Origin: Negativibacillus sp.
GTDB taxonomy: Bacteria > Bacillota > Clostridia > Oscillospirales > Ruminococcaceae
Assembly: GCA_020024325.1 (NCBI GenBank)
Contig: JAHHTY010000001.1
Location: 9,021-73,020 of the forward strand
Length of the DNA stretch: 64,000 nucleotides
Direction of reading: 5' to 3'
The number at the start of each line of letters is the position of its first letter. Positions within the stretch are counted from its first letter, which is position 1. Made by a program: the position numbers and the translations under genes. Shown here piece by piece: positions 16,096 to 24,531 of the stretch. The notes below the pieces were generated by a model. That model saw only the letters and a program-made list of their open reading frames with translations, had not been told where the DNA came from and searched no databases.

Positions 16096-16887
16096 TCATT
16101 CCAAAAATTGACCCATTTTTCGGAAACGTCGGTATCTTCTTTGAATCAACTCTTCTCCTGAAAGCCGCTGTCCCTGAGAAAAAGCACTGTATAAGTCTTT
16201 GCTTAACCGCTGGTAAACTTTCTCAAAACCCTTTTTGTAGTCTTGCGGTTCACGGACAATACGCTCCACTACCTTTAATTTCAACAATTCCTGGGCGGTT
16301 AATTTTAAACACTCTGCTGCTTCCTTGGTTTTAGAAGAATCTTTCCATAAGATCGTTGCACAACCCTCTGGAGAAATCACCGAATAAACCGCATTTTCCA
16401 TCATCCAAACTTCGTCTGAAACTGCCAGCCCCAAAGCACCACCACTGCCACCTTCACCAATTAAAATTGATATGACAGGTGTCTTGAGTGTCATCATTTC
16501 CATAAGATTTTCGGCAATTGCCTGGGCTTGTCCTCGCTCCTCTGCTTCTATTCCGCAATAAGCTCCCGAGGTGTCAATAAAACAAACAATGGGACGATGA
16601 AATTTTTCTGCAAGCTTCATCTGCCTCAATGCTTTGCGGTATCCTTCCGGGTGTGCACATCCAAAATTTCGCAGTACCTTATCTTTAGTATCCTTTCCCC
16701 GTTCAATAGCAATGGCAGTTATCGGCATATCGTTCAGCCAGCCCACTCCTGCAATCACGGCTTTATCATCTGCAAAGCGCCGATCGCCATGCAACTCCAC
16801 AAATCCATCTATCATGTTTTCAATAAAGTCCTTACCGCTTGGGCGACCTTTTGCTCTTGCAGCTTCGACTCGTTTATAAGCTTCCAT
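16096..16887 (-). CDS. accA: Acetyl-CoA carboxylase carboxyltransferase, alpha subunit
   Basis: With AccD it transfers the carboxyl group from biotin to acetyl-CoA, giving malonyl-CoA. The 263-residue product contains RPSGKDFIENMIDGF, ELHGDRRFADDKAV, the FIDTSGAYCGIEAEERGQ segment and GEGGSGGALGLAVSD, all family landmarks. It is shorter than E. coli AccA (~319) because the N-terminal helix region is short, as common in Firmicutes. ATG 16887 has GGGGAGG nine nt upstream and overlaps accD by 14 bp. It is the last gene of the fatty-acid cluster. Confidence 0.94.
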   Translation of the reverse strand: MEAYKRVEAARAKGRPSGKDFIENMIDGFVELHGDRRFADDKAVIAGVGWLNDMPITAIAIERGKDTKDKVLRNFGCAHPEGYRKALRQMKLAEKFHRPIVCFIDTSGAYCGIEAEERGQAQAIAENLMEMMTLKTPVISILIGEGGSGGALGLAVSDEVWMMENAVYSVISPEGCATILWKDSSKTKEAAECLKLTAQELLKLKVVERIVREPQDYKKGFEKVYQRLSKDLYSAFSQGQRLSGEELIQRRYRRFRKMGQFLE

Positions 16888-17767
16888 CTTGCTTTTCCTC
16901 CCCGGCTGTTTTTTTGCAATGCAGTGCAAGCAGCTGTGCTAAGTATTCTTTTTGCTCCTGCCTTTCCACAACTGCATCTACAAAACCTTTTTCCAGCAAA
17001 AATTCTGCTCGCTGAAATCCTTCCGGTAACTTCTGCCTTATCGTTTGTTCAATCACTCGGGGACCTGCAAAACCAATCAATGCTTTGGGCTCAGCCAGAA
17101 TAATATCCCCCTGCATCGCAAAACTTGCCGAAACGCCCCCTGTGGTCGGGTCCGTTAAAACAGTGATATATAAATTTCCGGCATCGCTGTGCCGTTTCAC
17201 CGCTCCGCTTGTTTTTGCCATCTGCATCAGCGACATAATTCCTTCCTGCATTCTTGCTCCACCGGAAACAGTATAACCAATCACCGGCAAATCATATCGT
17301 GCTGCATATTCAAACAGACGAGTAATTTTCTCTCCGACAACCGCTCCCATACTGCCCATCATAAAATTAGGCTCCATCACAAACAAACAGGTTCGATAGG
17401 AAGATATCGTACATTCACCACAAACCACACCTTCCTTTTCTCCGCTGTCCAATGCAGCGTGCTTGAGTTTATTTTCATATCCCGGAAAATCCAGAAGATT
17501 GATTGAGCGAAGCTGGGCATCATGCTCTACAAAGCTGTCTTCATCTGCAATCATACTGATTCTTTGACGTGCGTTCATGCGAAAGAGATGCCCACATTTA
17601 GGGCAAATGCCATATGCTTCGCTTAACTGGCTAACAAATAAAATATTTTTACATTTTGGGCAGGACATACACAGTTCATCCGGAACAGATGGACAACCCT
17701 CTTTTACTGCTCTTTCATAATTTTCCAAATCATTTTTAGGTCTTTGAAACAGTTTCTTTGAAAGCAT
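16874..17767 (-). CDS. accD: Acetyl-CoA carboxylase carboxyltransferase, beta subunit
   Basis: The 297-residue protein has the N-terminal four-cysteine zinc ribbon (CPKC near residue 36 and CPKC near 55) and the crotonase-like core with YTVSGGARMQEGIMSLMQMAKTS shortened here to its key GGARMQEG turn, and DPTTGGVSASFAM. It pairs with AccA to form the carboxyltransferase. The start ATG 17767 follows AAAGGGAG; it lies 35 bp after accC and overlaps accA. Length and motifs are standard. Confidence 0.95.
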   Translation of the reverse strand: MLSKKLFQRPKNDLENYERAVKEGCPSVPDELCMSCPKCKNILFVSQLSEAYGICPKCGHLFRMNARQRISMIADEDSFVEHDAQLRSINLLDFPGYENKLKHAALDSGEKEGVVCGECTISSYRTCLFVMEPNFMMGSMGAVVGEKITRLFEYAARYDLPVIGYTVSGGARMQEGIMSLMQMAKTSGAVKRHSDAGNLYITVLTDPTTGGVSASFAMQGDIILAEPKALIGFAGPRVIEQTIRQKLPEGFQRAEFLLEKGFVDAVVERQEQKEYLAQLLALHCKKTAGEEKQDGSL

Positions 17768-17802
17768 TGGTTTTCTCCCTTTCTTTCCAAAATCACTTCA
17801 TC

Positions 17803-19140
17803 CTACCGGCTTCTCTTGGCAATAAAATCGGTGTGATAGTCCCCAGATTTGAACTCCACCTCACTAAGCAATTCCATATGCATTTTACTGTTGTGTTCCA
17901 CTCCTTCAATAACCAATTCACACAGTGCTGCCTGCAACTTGCGGATTGCTTCCTCTCTGGTTTTTGCAAACACCACCAGTTTACCAATCATTGAATCATA
18001 GTAAGGTGGAATGATGTAGTCTTGGTATAAAGCAGTATCAAAGCGAACCCACGGTCCACCCGGAACGTGAAGAAGTGTTATTTTACCACAGCTGGGTCTA
18101 AAATTCTGCTCCGGATTTTCGGCATTGATACGACACTCGATAGCATGACCGTTCAGTTGAACATCCTTTTGTGTAAATCCCAAACGTTGACCTGCTGCAA
18201 TACGGATTTGCCATTTTACAAGGTCATATCCTGTCACCATCTCAGTAACAGTGTGCTCCACTTGCAGTCTGGTGTTCATTTCCATAAAATAGAAATTTCC
18301 TTCTTTATCCAGTAAAAATTCCACCGTACCTGCATTGCAATAACCGACTGCTTTTGCAGCTTTTACTGCTGCCTTCATCATCTTCTCTCTAGTGCGTTTA
18401 TCAAGGCAAGCCGATGGACATTCTTCAATCAATTTTTGGTTTTTCCGCTGAATGGAACATTCTCTTTCTCCCAGGCATACCGCTGCACCAAAACCATCAC
18501 ACAAAACCTGCATTTCAATATGCTTTGCTGGATAAAGATACTTTTCTATATATATTCCACCATCTCCAAAAGCACTCAGAGCCTCTCGGGAAGCGTTTTG
18601 ATAAGCACTTTCCAGTTCTGACATTTCCTGTACCAAACGAATTCCCCGTCCTCCTCCGCCGGATCTAGCCTTAATCAATAAAGGAAAACCAATCTTTTCT
18701 GCCTGTTCTCTTGCTTCCTCTAAATCTGATACCACATCACAACCGGGAATAACAGGAACACCTGCAGCTTGCATCGTTTTTCTTGCTTCATCTTTATTTC
18801 CGGCTTTGGCAATAGTTTCTGCGCTGGGTCCAATAAAGACAATATTACATTCTTTACATAGGGCAGCAAATTGTGCATTTTCAGATAATAGCCCATACCC
18901 CGGATGGATTGCCTGTGCTCCGGAACAGATGGCAGCCGAAATAATCTCGGCCATATTCAGGTAACTTTCTCCTACCGAAGCGGGTCCAATGCAGTAACTT
19001 TCGTCCGCAAGGCTAACGTGAAGAGCATCACGATCCGCTTGTGAAAAAACAGCTACCGTAGATATTCCCATCTCTTTGCACGCACGAATGATTCGAACCG
19101 CAATCTCTCCTCTGTTTGCAATTAAAATTTTTGAAAACAT
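17803..19140 (-). CDS. accC: Biotin carboxylase subunit of acetyl-CoA carboxylase
   Basis: AccC carboxylates the biotin on AccB with ATP and bicarbonate. The 445-residue product starts MFSKILIANRGEIAVRIIRA, has the ATP-grasp GGGGRGIRLV loop (about residue 163), the EMNTRLQVEHTVTE active-site segment (about 288) and the C-terminal biotin carboxylase domain. ATG 19140 follows GGAGGG; an upstream ATG would add a non-homologous stretch of 22 residues. It lies between fabZ and accD. Confidence 0.95.
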   Translation of the reverse strand: MFSKILIANRGEIAVRIIRACKEMGISTVAVFSQADRDALHVSLADESYCIGPASVGESYLNMAEIISAAICSGAQAIHPGYGLLSENAQFAALCKECNIVFIGPSAETIAKAGNKDEARKTMQAAGVPVIPGCDVVSDLEEAREQAEKIGFPLLIKARSGGGGRGIRLVQEMSELESAYQNASREALSAFGDGGIYIEKYLYPAKHIEMQVLCDGFGAAVCLGERECSIQRKNQKLIEECPSACLDKRTREKMMKAAVKAAKAVGYCNAGTVEFLLDKEGNFYFMEMNTRLQVEHTVTEMVTGYDLVKWQIRIAAGQRLGFTQKDVQLNGHAIECRINAENPEQNFRPSCGKITLLHVPGGPWVRFDTALYQDYIIPPYYDSMIGKLVVFAKTREEAIRKLQAALCELVIEGVEHNSKMHMELLSEVEFKSGDYHTDFIAKRSR

Positions 19141-19160
19141 AATTCTGCCCTCCTGCAAAC

Positions 19161-19613
19161 TTACTCTTCTCTCAGGCAGGCAAAGGAAAACTCCCCTGAA
19201 ACGCACAGCTTTCCATGAACATATCCTTTACCTTGAGCAAAATAAAACGGTTTTCTTACCTTGAGCAGCTTACATTCCATTTCCAGTTTATCTCCCGGAC
19301 GAACTTTATTTTTAAATTTCACCTTATCCAAGCTTGTGAAATATGGTGTTATCTTTTGCTCTTTTCCCAGTTTTTCTGCTAATAAAACACAGCAGGTCTG
19401 TGCCATCATTTCGCACAATACCACTCCCGGCACAACAGGATTTCCCGGGAAATGTCCCTGCAAAAACCACTCTTTTCCCGAAACGGTGTAGCAGCCCTTA
19501 CATTTCACAATATTTCCCATCTCATCCACTTCATCTTCACAAAGCCATGCTTCATCTATCAGCAGCATGTTATCTCGATGTGGAAGAATTTCTTTGATTG
19601 CTTCCTGTGTCAT
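19161..19613 (-). CDS. fabZ: (3R)-hydroxyacyl-ACP dehydratase
   Basis: FabZ removes water from 3-hydroxyacyl-ACP in each elongation cycle. The 150-residue hot-dog protein shows ILPHRDNMLLIDEA, the catalytic His in GHFPGNPVVPGV and the Glu in LCEMMAQ. ATG 19613 is preceded by AAGGAGGAAA. No fabA or fabM-type isomerase is seen in the cluster, so how unsaturated fatty acids arise, if at all, is not answered here. One copy of the 12-bp TTTCCCGGGAAA palindrome lies in its FPGN codons (19441-19452). Confidence 0.93.
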   Translation of the reverse strand: MTQEAIKEILPHRDNMLLIDEAWLCEDEVDEMGNIVKCKGCYTVSGKEWFLQGHFPGNPVVPGVVLCEMMAQTCCVLLAEKLGKEQKITPYFTSLDKVKFKNKVRPGDKLEMECKLLKVRKPFYFAQGKGYVHGKLCVSGEFSFACLREE

Positions 19614-19627
19614 TCTTTTTCCTCCTT

Positions 19628-20092
19628 TCATCGAATTTGAAATAAAGTTTGCTCATATTCTACAATGCCACCGTTTTCAATGCAGATTTCCGCAATCTCT
19701 CCGTCCGCTTCGGCAGTAATTTCATTCATCAGCTTCATCGCCTCGATAATACATAACACATCTCCTTTTTTCACCCGGGAACCCACCTTAACAAAAGGTT
19801 CCGCTTCCGGAGATGGTGCTGAATAGAATACACCCACCATGGGAGATTTTACCTCTGCCAGTTCCTCTTTTACCACCCCTGTTTGTGTAGTTGATTGCAG
19901 CTGTGTTTTATTTTCGGCATCATTTTCCTGCTTTTGGGAGTCTTCCGGTATTTTGGACAGGTCTGTCAAGGTTGTTGAAACTGTATTTAAACGTTCTAAT
20001 TGGATATCTAAGACTCCCTCTGTTAGATGTAAAGAGCTTAGCCCGTTTTCACGCATAATCTTTGCCAGTTCTCGAATTTCCTGAATATTCAT
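19628..20092 (-). CDS. accB: Biotin carboxyl carrier protein of acetyl-CoA carboxylase
   Basis: The 154-residue product has a helical N-terminus ([19 protein letters not shown]), a Gln/Asn/Thr-rich linker (about 45-70) and the biotinyl domain with the EAMKLMNEI motif; Lys120 is the expected biotin attachment site. It shuttles carboxyl groups between AccC and the AccAD carboxyltransferase. ATG 20092 has GGGGGTAAAG upstream. It lies 11 bp past fabF and 14 bp before fabZ. Confidence 0.95.
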   Translation of the reverse strand: MNIQEIRELAKIMRENGLSSLHLTEGVLDIQLERLNTVSTTLTDLSKIPEDSQKQENDAENKTQLQSTTQTGVVKEELAEVKSPMVGVFYSAPSPEAEPFVKVGSRVKKGDVLCIIEAMKLMNEITAEADGEIAEICIENGGIVEYEQTLFQIR

Positions 20093-20103
20093 CGCTTTAC
20101 CCC

Positions 20104-21348
20104 CTAATCCTTAAACGGTCGGAATGCAAGGCAGCCATTGTGCCCGCCAAATCCCAGCGAATCAGAAAGTGCAAGGGTCAATTCTGCACAAGTTGCTTTG
20201 TTTGGAACATAGTTTAAATCACAATTTTCATCTGCCTGTTCATAATGAATGGTTGGTGGAATCACCCCGGTTTTCAGTGCCATCACACAAGCGATTGCTT
20301 CTACTGCTCCTGCTGCGCCCAACATATGACCTGTCATGGACTTAGTGGAACTTACATAAGCATCATAAGCAGCTTTTCCTAACGCAAGTTTTATTGCCAA
20401 TGTTTCTGAACGGTCATTTAGTGGTGTACTGGTTCCATGTGCATTGATATAAACCTTTTCCCGGGAAATATCTTTTATACCTGCTTCCTGCAATGCTAAA
20501 GAAAAGGCCCTTTGTGCTCCAACTGCTTCCGGATGAGGTGCTGTTATATGGTGTGCATCGCAGGTATTTGCATAACCAACAATCTCAGCATAAATATGAG
20601 CCCCTCTTTCTTTAGCGTGCTCATATTCTTCCAGTACAACAATTCCTGCTCCCTCTCCCATAACAAATCCACTGCGGCGCTGGTCAAACGGCGTACACGC
20701 ACATTCAGGATCTTCGCAGGTGGTTAATGCCTTACAGTTTGCAAAACCTGCAACCCCCACTTTGTTAATTGCCGCCTCTGCTCCACCGGAAATAATGGCA
20801 TCTGCATAACCATAACGAATTGCATGAAATGCTTCTCCAATTGCATGAGTGGATGTTGCACAAGCTGTTACAACCGGGAGATTTACCCCTTGTGCGTCAA
20901 AACGAATGGCAATGTTGCCCGAAGCAATGTTGCAAATCATCATCGGTATCAAAAAAGGAGAAATGTGCTTTGGTCCGCTCGTGAAAAACTTTTCGCACTG
21001 TTCTGTAATAGTATTGATACCACCAGTACCAGAGCCTACATAAACACCAAGCCTTTGAGCATCAATGTTTTTTCCTGCTTCTAATCCTGAATCTTCCATT
21101 GCCTGTACTGCTGCTGCCATGGCATATTGAGCGTACAAATCTGTTTTTCGTACCTGTGTTTTTTCTATGTACTGTGTCGGGTCAAAGTCTTTCACCTCTG
21201 CTGCCACCCGTACCTTTTGTTCGGAAGTATCAAAGCGAGTGATAAGACCTACCCCATTTTTACCTGCTGTTAGATTTTCCCAAAAATTTTTGATGTCATT
21301 TCCTACCGGGGAGATTACCCCCATACCGGTTATCACAACTCTTTTCAT
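20104..21348 (-). CDS. fabF: 3-oxoacyl-ACP synthase II
   Basis: FabF condenses malonyl-ACP with the growing acyl chain. The 414-residue product has the nucleophile Cys in [15 protein letters not shown] (about residue 163), the two His in [12 protein letters not shown] and [15 protein letters not shown], and the C-terminal GFGGHNG loop. Start ATG 21348 follows GGGGAGGAA. One copy of the TTTCCCGGGAAA palindrome falls in its coding sequence (20457-20468). No fabB homologue is present in the window. Confidence 0.95.
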   Translation of the reverse strand: MKRVVITGMGVISPVGNDIKNFWENLTAGKNGVGLITRFDTSEQKVRVAAEVKDFDPTQYIEKTQVRKTDLYAQYAMAAAVQAMEDSGLEAGKNIDAQRLGVYVGSGTGGINTITEQCEKFFTSGPKHISPFLIPMMICNIASGNIAIRFDAQGVNLPVVTACATSTHAIGEAFHAIRYGYADAIISGGAEAAINKVGVAGFANCKALTTCEDPECACTPFDQRRSGFVMGEGAGIVVLEEYEHAKERGAHIYAEIVGYANTCDAHHITAPHPEAVGAQRAFSLALQEAGIKDISREKVYINAHGTSTPLNDRSETLAIKLALGKAAYDAYVSSTKSMTGHMLGAAGAVEAIACVMALKTGVIPPTIHYEQADENCDLNYVPNKATCAELTLALSDSLGFGGHNGCLAFRPFKD

Positions 21349-21406
21349 CTGTATTCCTCCCCTTGCGGACTGTGGTGATAGCTGATGTTTAGCTCCTCTT
21401 ATTGTT

Positions 21407-22147
21407 TTACATATTTAGTCCGCCATCTACACAAAGGACCTGTCCTGTGATATATCTTGCTTCTTCCCCAGCTAAAAATGCTACTGCTGCTGCAATATCC
21501 TCACCTGTGCCCATCCTCTTCATCGGGATCTGAGATTCTGCACCTTCCCTCACCTTTGCAGGAAGCGCAGCTGTCATATCTGTCTGTATAAATCCCGGCG
21601 CAATCGCGTTACAGGTAACATTTCTGGCTGCAAGTTCTTTTGCCACTGACTTTGTTAAACCTATCATACCAGCTTTTGCTGCGGCATAATTTGCCTGTCC
21701 TGCATTTCCCATTAACCCTGAAACCGAGCTGATATTGATGATTCGTCCCTGTCTTTTTTTCATAAACTGATGATAAGTATTTTTTATCATATAGAATGCT
21801 CCATTCAGATTGGTTTCCAAAACCTTCTGAAAATCTTCTTCTTTCATAGACAAAACAAGGGCATCTTTGACTATACCAGCATTATTCACTAGAATATCAA
21901 TTCCTCCAAAACTTTCGCATACCTTTTGAACTGCTCTTTTACTTTGTTCTGGATTGGAAACATCGCAGCACACACACAAACTTTCTACTCCATATTGTTC
22001 TATCATGCGGCAAGTTTCTTCTGCTGCTTCTTTATTGCCAGCATATATGACTGCAACATTGCATCCTTCCTTTGCCAAACGAACTGCAATCGCCCTTCCA
22101 ATACCTCGAGATGCTCCTGTTACAAGGGCTGTCCTTCTTTTTTCCAT
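21407..22147 (-). CDS. fabG: 3-oxoacyl-ACP reductase
   Basis: FabG reduces 3-oxoacyl-ACP with NADPH. The 246-residue short-chain dehydrogenase has the TGASRGIGRAIA nucleotide loop, NNAGIVKDAL, and the Ser-Tyr-Lys catalytic set (SSVSGLMGNAGQANYAAAKAG). Its ATG directly abuts the fabD stop codon with no spacer, so translation is coupled. Standard length. Confidence 0.95.
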   Translation of the reverse strand: MEKRRTALVTGASRGIGRAIAVRLAKEGCNVAVIYAGNKEAAEETCRMIEQYGVESLCVCCDVSNPEQSKRAVQKVCESFGGIDILVNNAGIVKDALVLSMKEEDFQKVLETNLNGAFYMIKNTYHQFMKKRQGRIINISSVSGLMGNAGQANYAAAKAGMIGLTKSVAKELAARNVTCNAIAPGFIQTDMTAALPAKVREGAESQIPMKRMGTGEDIAAAVAFLAGEEARYITGQVLCVDGGLNM

Positions 22148-23077
22148 CTATGTTTCCTCCATCATCTTTTTAACTGTATTCCTTAAGCTTTCTGCATCCT
22201 GTACATGGCAGACTTGAACATCCTTGCAGATTTTTTTCACAAGTCCCTCCAGAGTTTTCCCCGGCCCCACTTCAATGAAGGTATCAAAACCGTCTTCAAT
22301 CATTTGTAAAATGCTTTTCTCCCATAAAACGGGATTTGTTACCTGTGAGGTCAATAACTGCTTACATTGCTCTTCGTCACTGGGATAGGGCAAAGCTGTT
22401 TTATTTGCATAGACAGGTACTTTGGTTTCATGAAAAGGAATTTTTTTCAACTGAGCTATCAGTTGTTTCTCTGCACTTATCATAAACGGAGAATGAAAAC
22501 CACCGCTAACTGCAAGCGGAATTGCTTTTCCTTTTTCCTCTTTCACTCGACTGCAAAATTCCGCTAATTCTTCTTTATCAATTGCAACAGACAACTGACC
22601 GGGACAATTATAGTTTACAGGATAAGCAGATGAAAATTCCTTGCAGATTATTTCTACTCTTTCATAATCTAGCTTTAACACCGCCACCATACCTGCCGGA
22701 TCTTCCTTTGCCGCCTGCTCCATTGCTTGTGCTCGATGGCACACAAAATCAAAACCATCTCTTTCAGTAAATGCGCCTGCAAAAGTTAAAGCTGCAACTT
22801 CACCTAACGAAAAACCTGCTACTGCATCTGCAACAATTCCCATCTCTTCCAATGCTCTTGCTGCTGCAAGATCTGTGCAGTAAATGCAAGGCTGTGTGTT
22901 GATTGTTTGAGAAAGCTCCTCTGCACTTCCTTCAAAGCACTGTTTTGAAGTGTTTACCCGCAGACAATCTGCCATATTAAACACCTCTGCCGCTGCCTTT
23001 GAAGTTTGATAGAGTTCTTTTCCCATCCCACTATATTGAGCTCCTTGCCCTGCAAACAAAAAAGCTGTTTTACCCAT
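22148..23077 (-). CDS. fabD: Malonyl-CoA:ACP transacylase
   Basis: FabD loads malonyl groups onto ACP. The 309-residue product opens with AFLFAGQGAQYSGMGKELY, carries the nucleophile Ser in AGFSLGEVAAL and the catalytic His in GGFHSPFM. The residue before the nucleophile Ser is Phe, where E. coli has His (GHSLGE); other residues are seen at this place in the family, so activity is expected. ATG 23077 follows a GGAG nine nt upstream and lies 9 bp after fabK. Confidence 0.94.
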   Translation of the reverse strand: MGKTAFLFAGQGAQYSGMGKELYQTSKAAAEVFNMADCLRVNTSKQCFEGSAEELSQTINTQPCIYCTDLAAARALEEMGIVADAVAGFSLGEVAALTFAGAFTERDGFDFVCHRAQAMEQAAKEDPAGMVAVLKLDYERVEIICKEFSSAYPVNYNCPGQLSVAIDKEELAEFCSRVKEEKGKAIPLAVSGGFHSPFMISAEKQLIAQLKKIPFHETKVPVYANKTALPYPSDEEQCKQLLTSQVTNPVLWEKSILQMIEDGFDTFIEVGPGKTLEGLVKKICKDVQVCHVQDAESLRNTVKKMMEET

Positions 23078-23086
23078 TGCAATCTC

Positions 23087-24034
23087 CTATCTGCAAAAAC
23101 TTGATGCTTGATTTAAAATCTGTTCTGCTTCTTGGAACATTTCTTCAATCATTTCTTTTGCAGTTTGTTCCTGATGTATCATTGCTGCACACTGCCCTGC
23201 CATAAAGCTGCCGTTTTTCTCATCGCCTTCTTTGGCTGCTTTACGCAAGGCACCTGAACCCATGCGTTCCAATTCTTCATCGGTCATTTCAGGATTATAT
23301 TCTTGTCTTAAAAACTCGCGGCTAAATTGATTTTTCAAACAACGAATTGGATGTCCCAAGCGTCTGCCTGTTGAAATTGTGTCTATATCCTTTGCTTTCA
23401 GGATTTTATTTTTATAGTTTTGATGTACAGTACATTCTTTTGCAACTAAGAATCGTGTTCCGCATTGTACTCCGCAAGCCCCCAGCATAAATGCTGCGGC
23501 AATTCCTCTGCCATCCGCAATTCCTCCGGCAGCAAGTACCGGGATTTTTACCGCATCACACACCTGAGGTACTAATGTCATTGTGGTCAGCTCTCCGATA
23601 TGACCGCCTGATTCTCCTCCTTCTGCAATAACCGCAAAAGCTCCGCTGCGTTCTACCAGTTTTGCCATGGCAGTGGAAGGAACCACCGGGATAACTTTAA
23701 TTCCTGCCTCTATCCATTTTTTCATATACTTTCCGGGATTTCCCGCTCCGGTTACAACGATTGGTACATTTTCTTCCACTACAACTTCTGCTACTTCATC
23801 AGCAAAAGGGCTCATCAGCATGACATTAACACCAAATGCTTTCTTTGTCAGTTCTCTTGCTTTACGAATTTCTTCTCTCAGCCAGTTTGCATCGGCATTC
23901 ATCGCTGCAATGATTCCCAGTCCTCCTGCGTTGCTGACTGCGGCTGCTAAAGATGCGTCTGCAATCCATGCCATTCCTCCCTGAAAGATTGGGTAGTCAA
24001 TTCCCAAGGCTTCGCAAAGTTTCGTTGTAATCAT
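23087..24034 (-). CDS. fabK: Enoyl-ACP reductase II (FMN-dependent)
   Basis: FabK is the flavin enoyl reductase used in place of FabI by streptococci and many Clostridia, and is insensitive to triclosan. The 315-residue TIM-barrel protein begins with LCEALGIDYPIFQGGMAWIAD and has GGLGIIAAMNA, VVTGAGNPGKYM, AEGGESGGHIGELT and LAAGGIADGRGIAAAF, the FMN-binding pattern of the nitronate monooxygenase-like family. ATG 24034 follows AAAGGGG; an upstream start would add 26 unrelated residues. No fabI is present in the cluster, so this is probably the sole enoyl reductase here. Confidence 0.93.
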   Translation of the reverse strand: MITTKLCEALGIDYPIFQGGMAWIADASLAAAVSNAGGLGIIAAMNADANWLREEIRKARELTKKAFGVNVMLMSPFADEVAEVVVEENVPIVVTGAGNPGKYMKKWIEAGIKVIPVVPSTAMAKLVERSGAFAVIAEGGESGGHIGELTTMTLVPQVCDAVKIPVLAAGGIADGRGIAAAFMLGACGVQCGTRFLVAKECTVHQNYKNKILKAKDIDTISTGRRLGHPIRCLKNQFSREFLRQEYNPEMTDEELERMGSGALRKAAKEGDEKNGSFMAGQCAAMIHQEQTAKEMIEEMFQEAEQILNQASSFCR

Positions 24035-24115
24035 ACAAAAACCCCTTTCTGTTTCAATCATTAGACAAAAGCCGCAGGACAAAAACCGATTTATCCTTCC
24101 GCTTTTGCCCAATCA

Positions 24116-24148
24116 AGCGGTCTTTTTGATCTTTACAAAAAGACCGCT
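24116..24148. promoter_or_regulatory. Intercistronic hairpin between acpP and fabK
   Basis: A perfect 13-bp stem (24116-24128 with 24136-24148) and 7-nt loop sits 17 nt after the acpP stop. It has no T-run on either side, so it is more likely an RNA stabilising or processing element than a full terminator. It could give more acpP than fabK mRNA. Confidence 0.6.
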
Positions 24149-24164
24149 GTTGAGTTGGTATGTT

Positions 24165-24383
24165 TTATTTTTGTTCTTCGATTGCTTTTACAATATCTCC
24201 CACTGTCTTGATGTCTTCACTCATTTCCAGCTGAATTTCAAATTCATCCTCAAAAGTCATCATCAAATCCACAGTGTCAAGACTATCCAATTCCAATTCT
24301 TCGAAAGTGGAATTTTCATGAATTTCGTTTGCATCACATTCCTTATACTCTGCTAAAATTGCAATTACTTTTTCTAATATCAT
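24165..24383 (-). CDS. acpP: Acyl carrier protein
   Basis: The 72-residue acidic helical protein carries the acyl chain on phosphopantetheine attached to Ser34 in ELDSLDTVDLMM. It is slightly shorter than E. coli AcpP (78). AGGAGG lies before ATG 24383. It is the first gene after the palindrome array and thus probably the first gene of the main fab transcript, with the hairpin at 24116 just behind it. Confidence 0.95.
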   Translation of the reverse strand: MILEKVIAILAEYKECDANEIHENSTFEELELDSLDTVDLMMTFEDEFEIQLEMSEDIKTVGDIVKAIEEQK

Positions 24384-24414
24384 TTTTGTTTCCTCCTAAA
24401 ATGTTTTTGATGTA

Positions 24415-24516
24415 TTTCCGAGGAAATAGTATCCTATTGTTTCCCGGGAAATACACTGAAGATATAAATTTTATCTTTTCCCGGGAAATATTTTTAATCA
24501 AACTTTTCCCGGGAAA
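24415..24516. repeat. Array of four TTTCCCGGGAAA-type palindromes upstream of acpP
   Basis: Three exact copies of the 12-bp palindrome TTTCCCGGGAAA (24440-24451, 24477-24488, 24505-24516) and one variant TTTCCGAGGAAA (24415-24426) fill the 148 bp between fabH and acpP. Centres are 25, 37 and 28 bp apart. Having no loop, each is a DNA rather than RNA element. Most copies are followed by ATA or A-rich sequence. They are placed where repressor or activator sites for the fab operon would be; the binding protein is unknown, the nearby FabT-like regulator being one candidate. Confidence 0.7.
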
Positions 24517-24531
24517 TAATTCTTGATTTGA

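Noticed and set aside
24415..24516. CRISPR-like array
   Set aside because: Units are 12-bp palindromes with unequal 13-25 bp gaps, far too short for CRISPR repeats and spacers.
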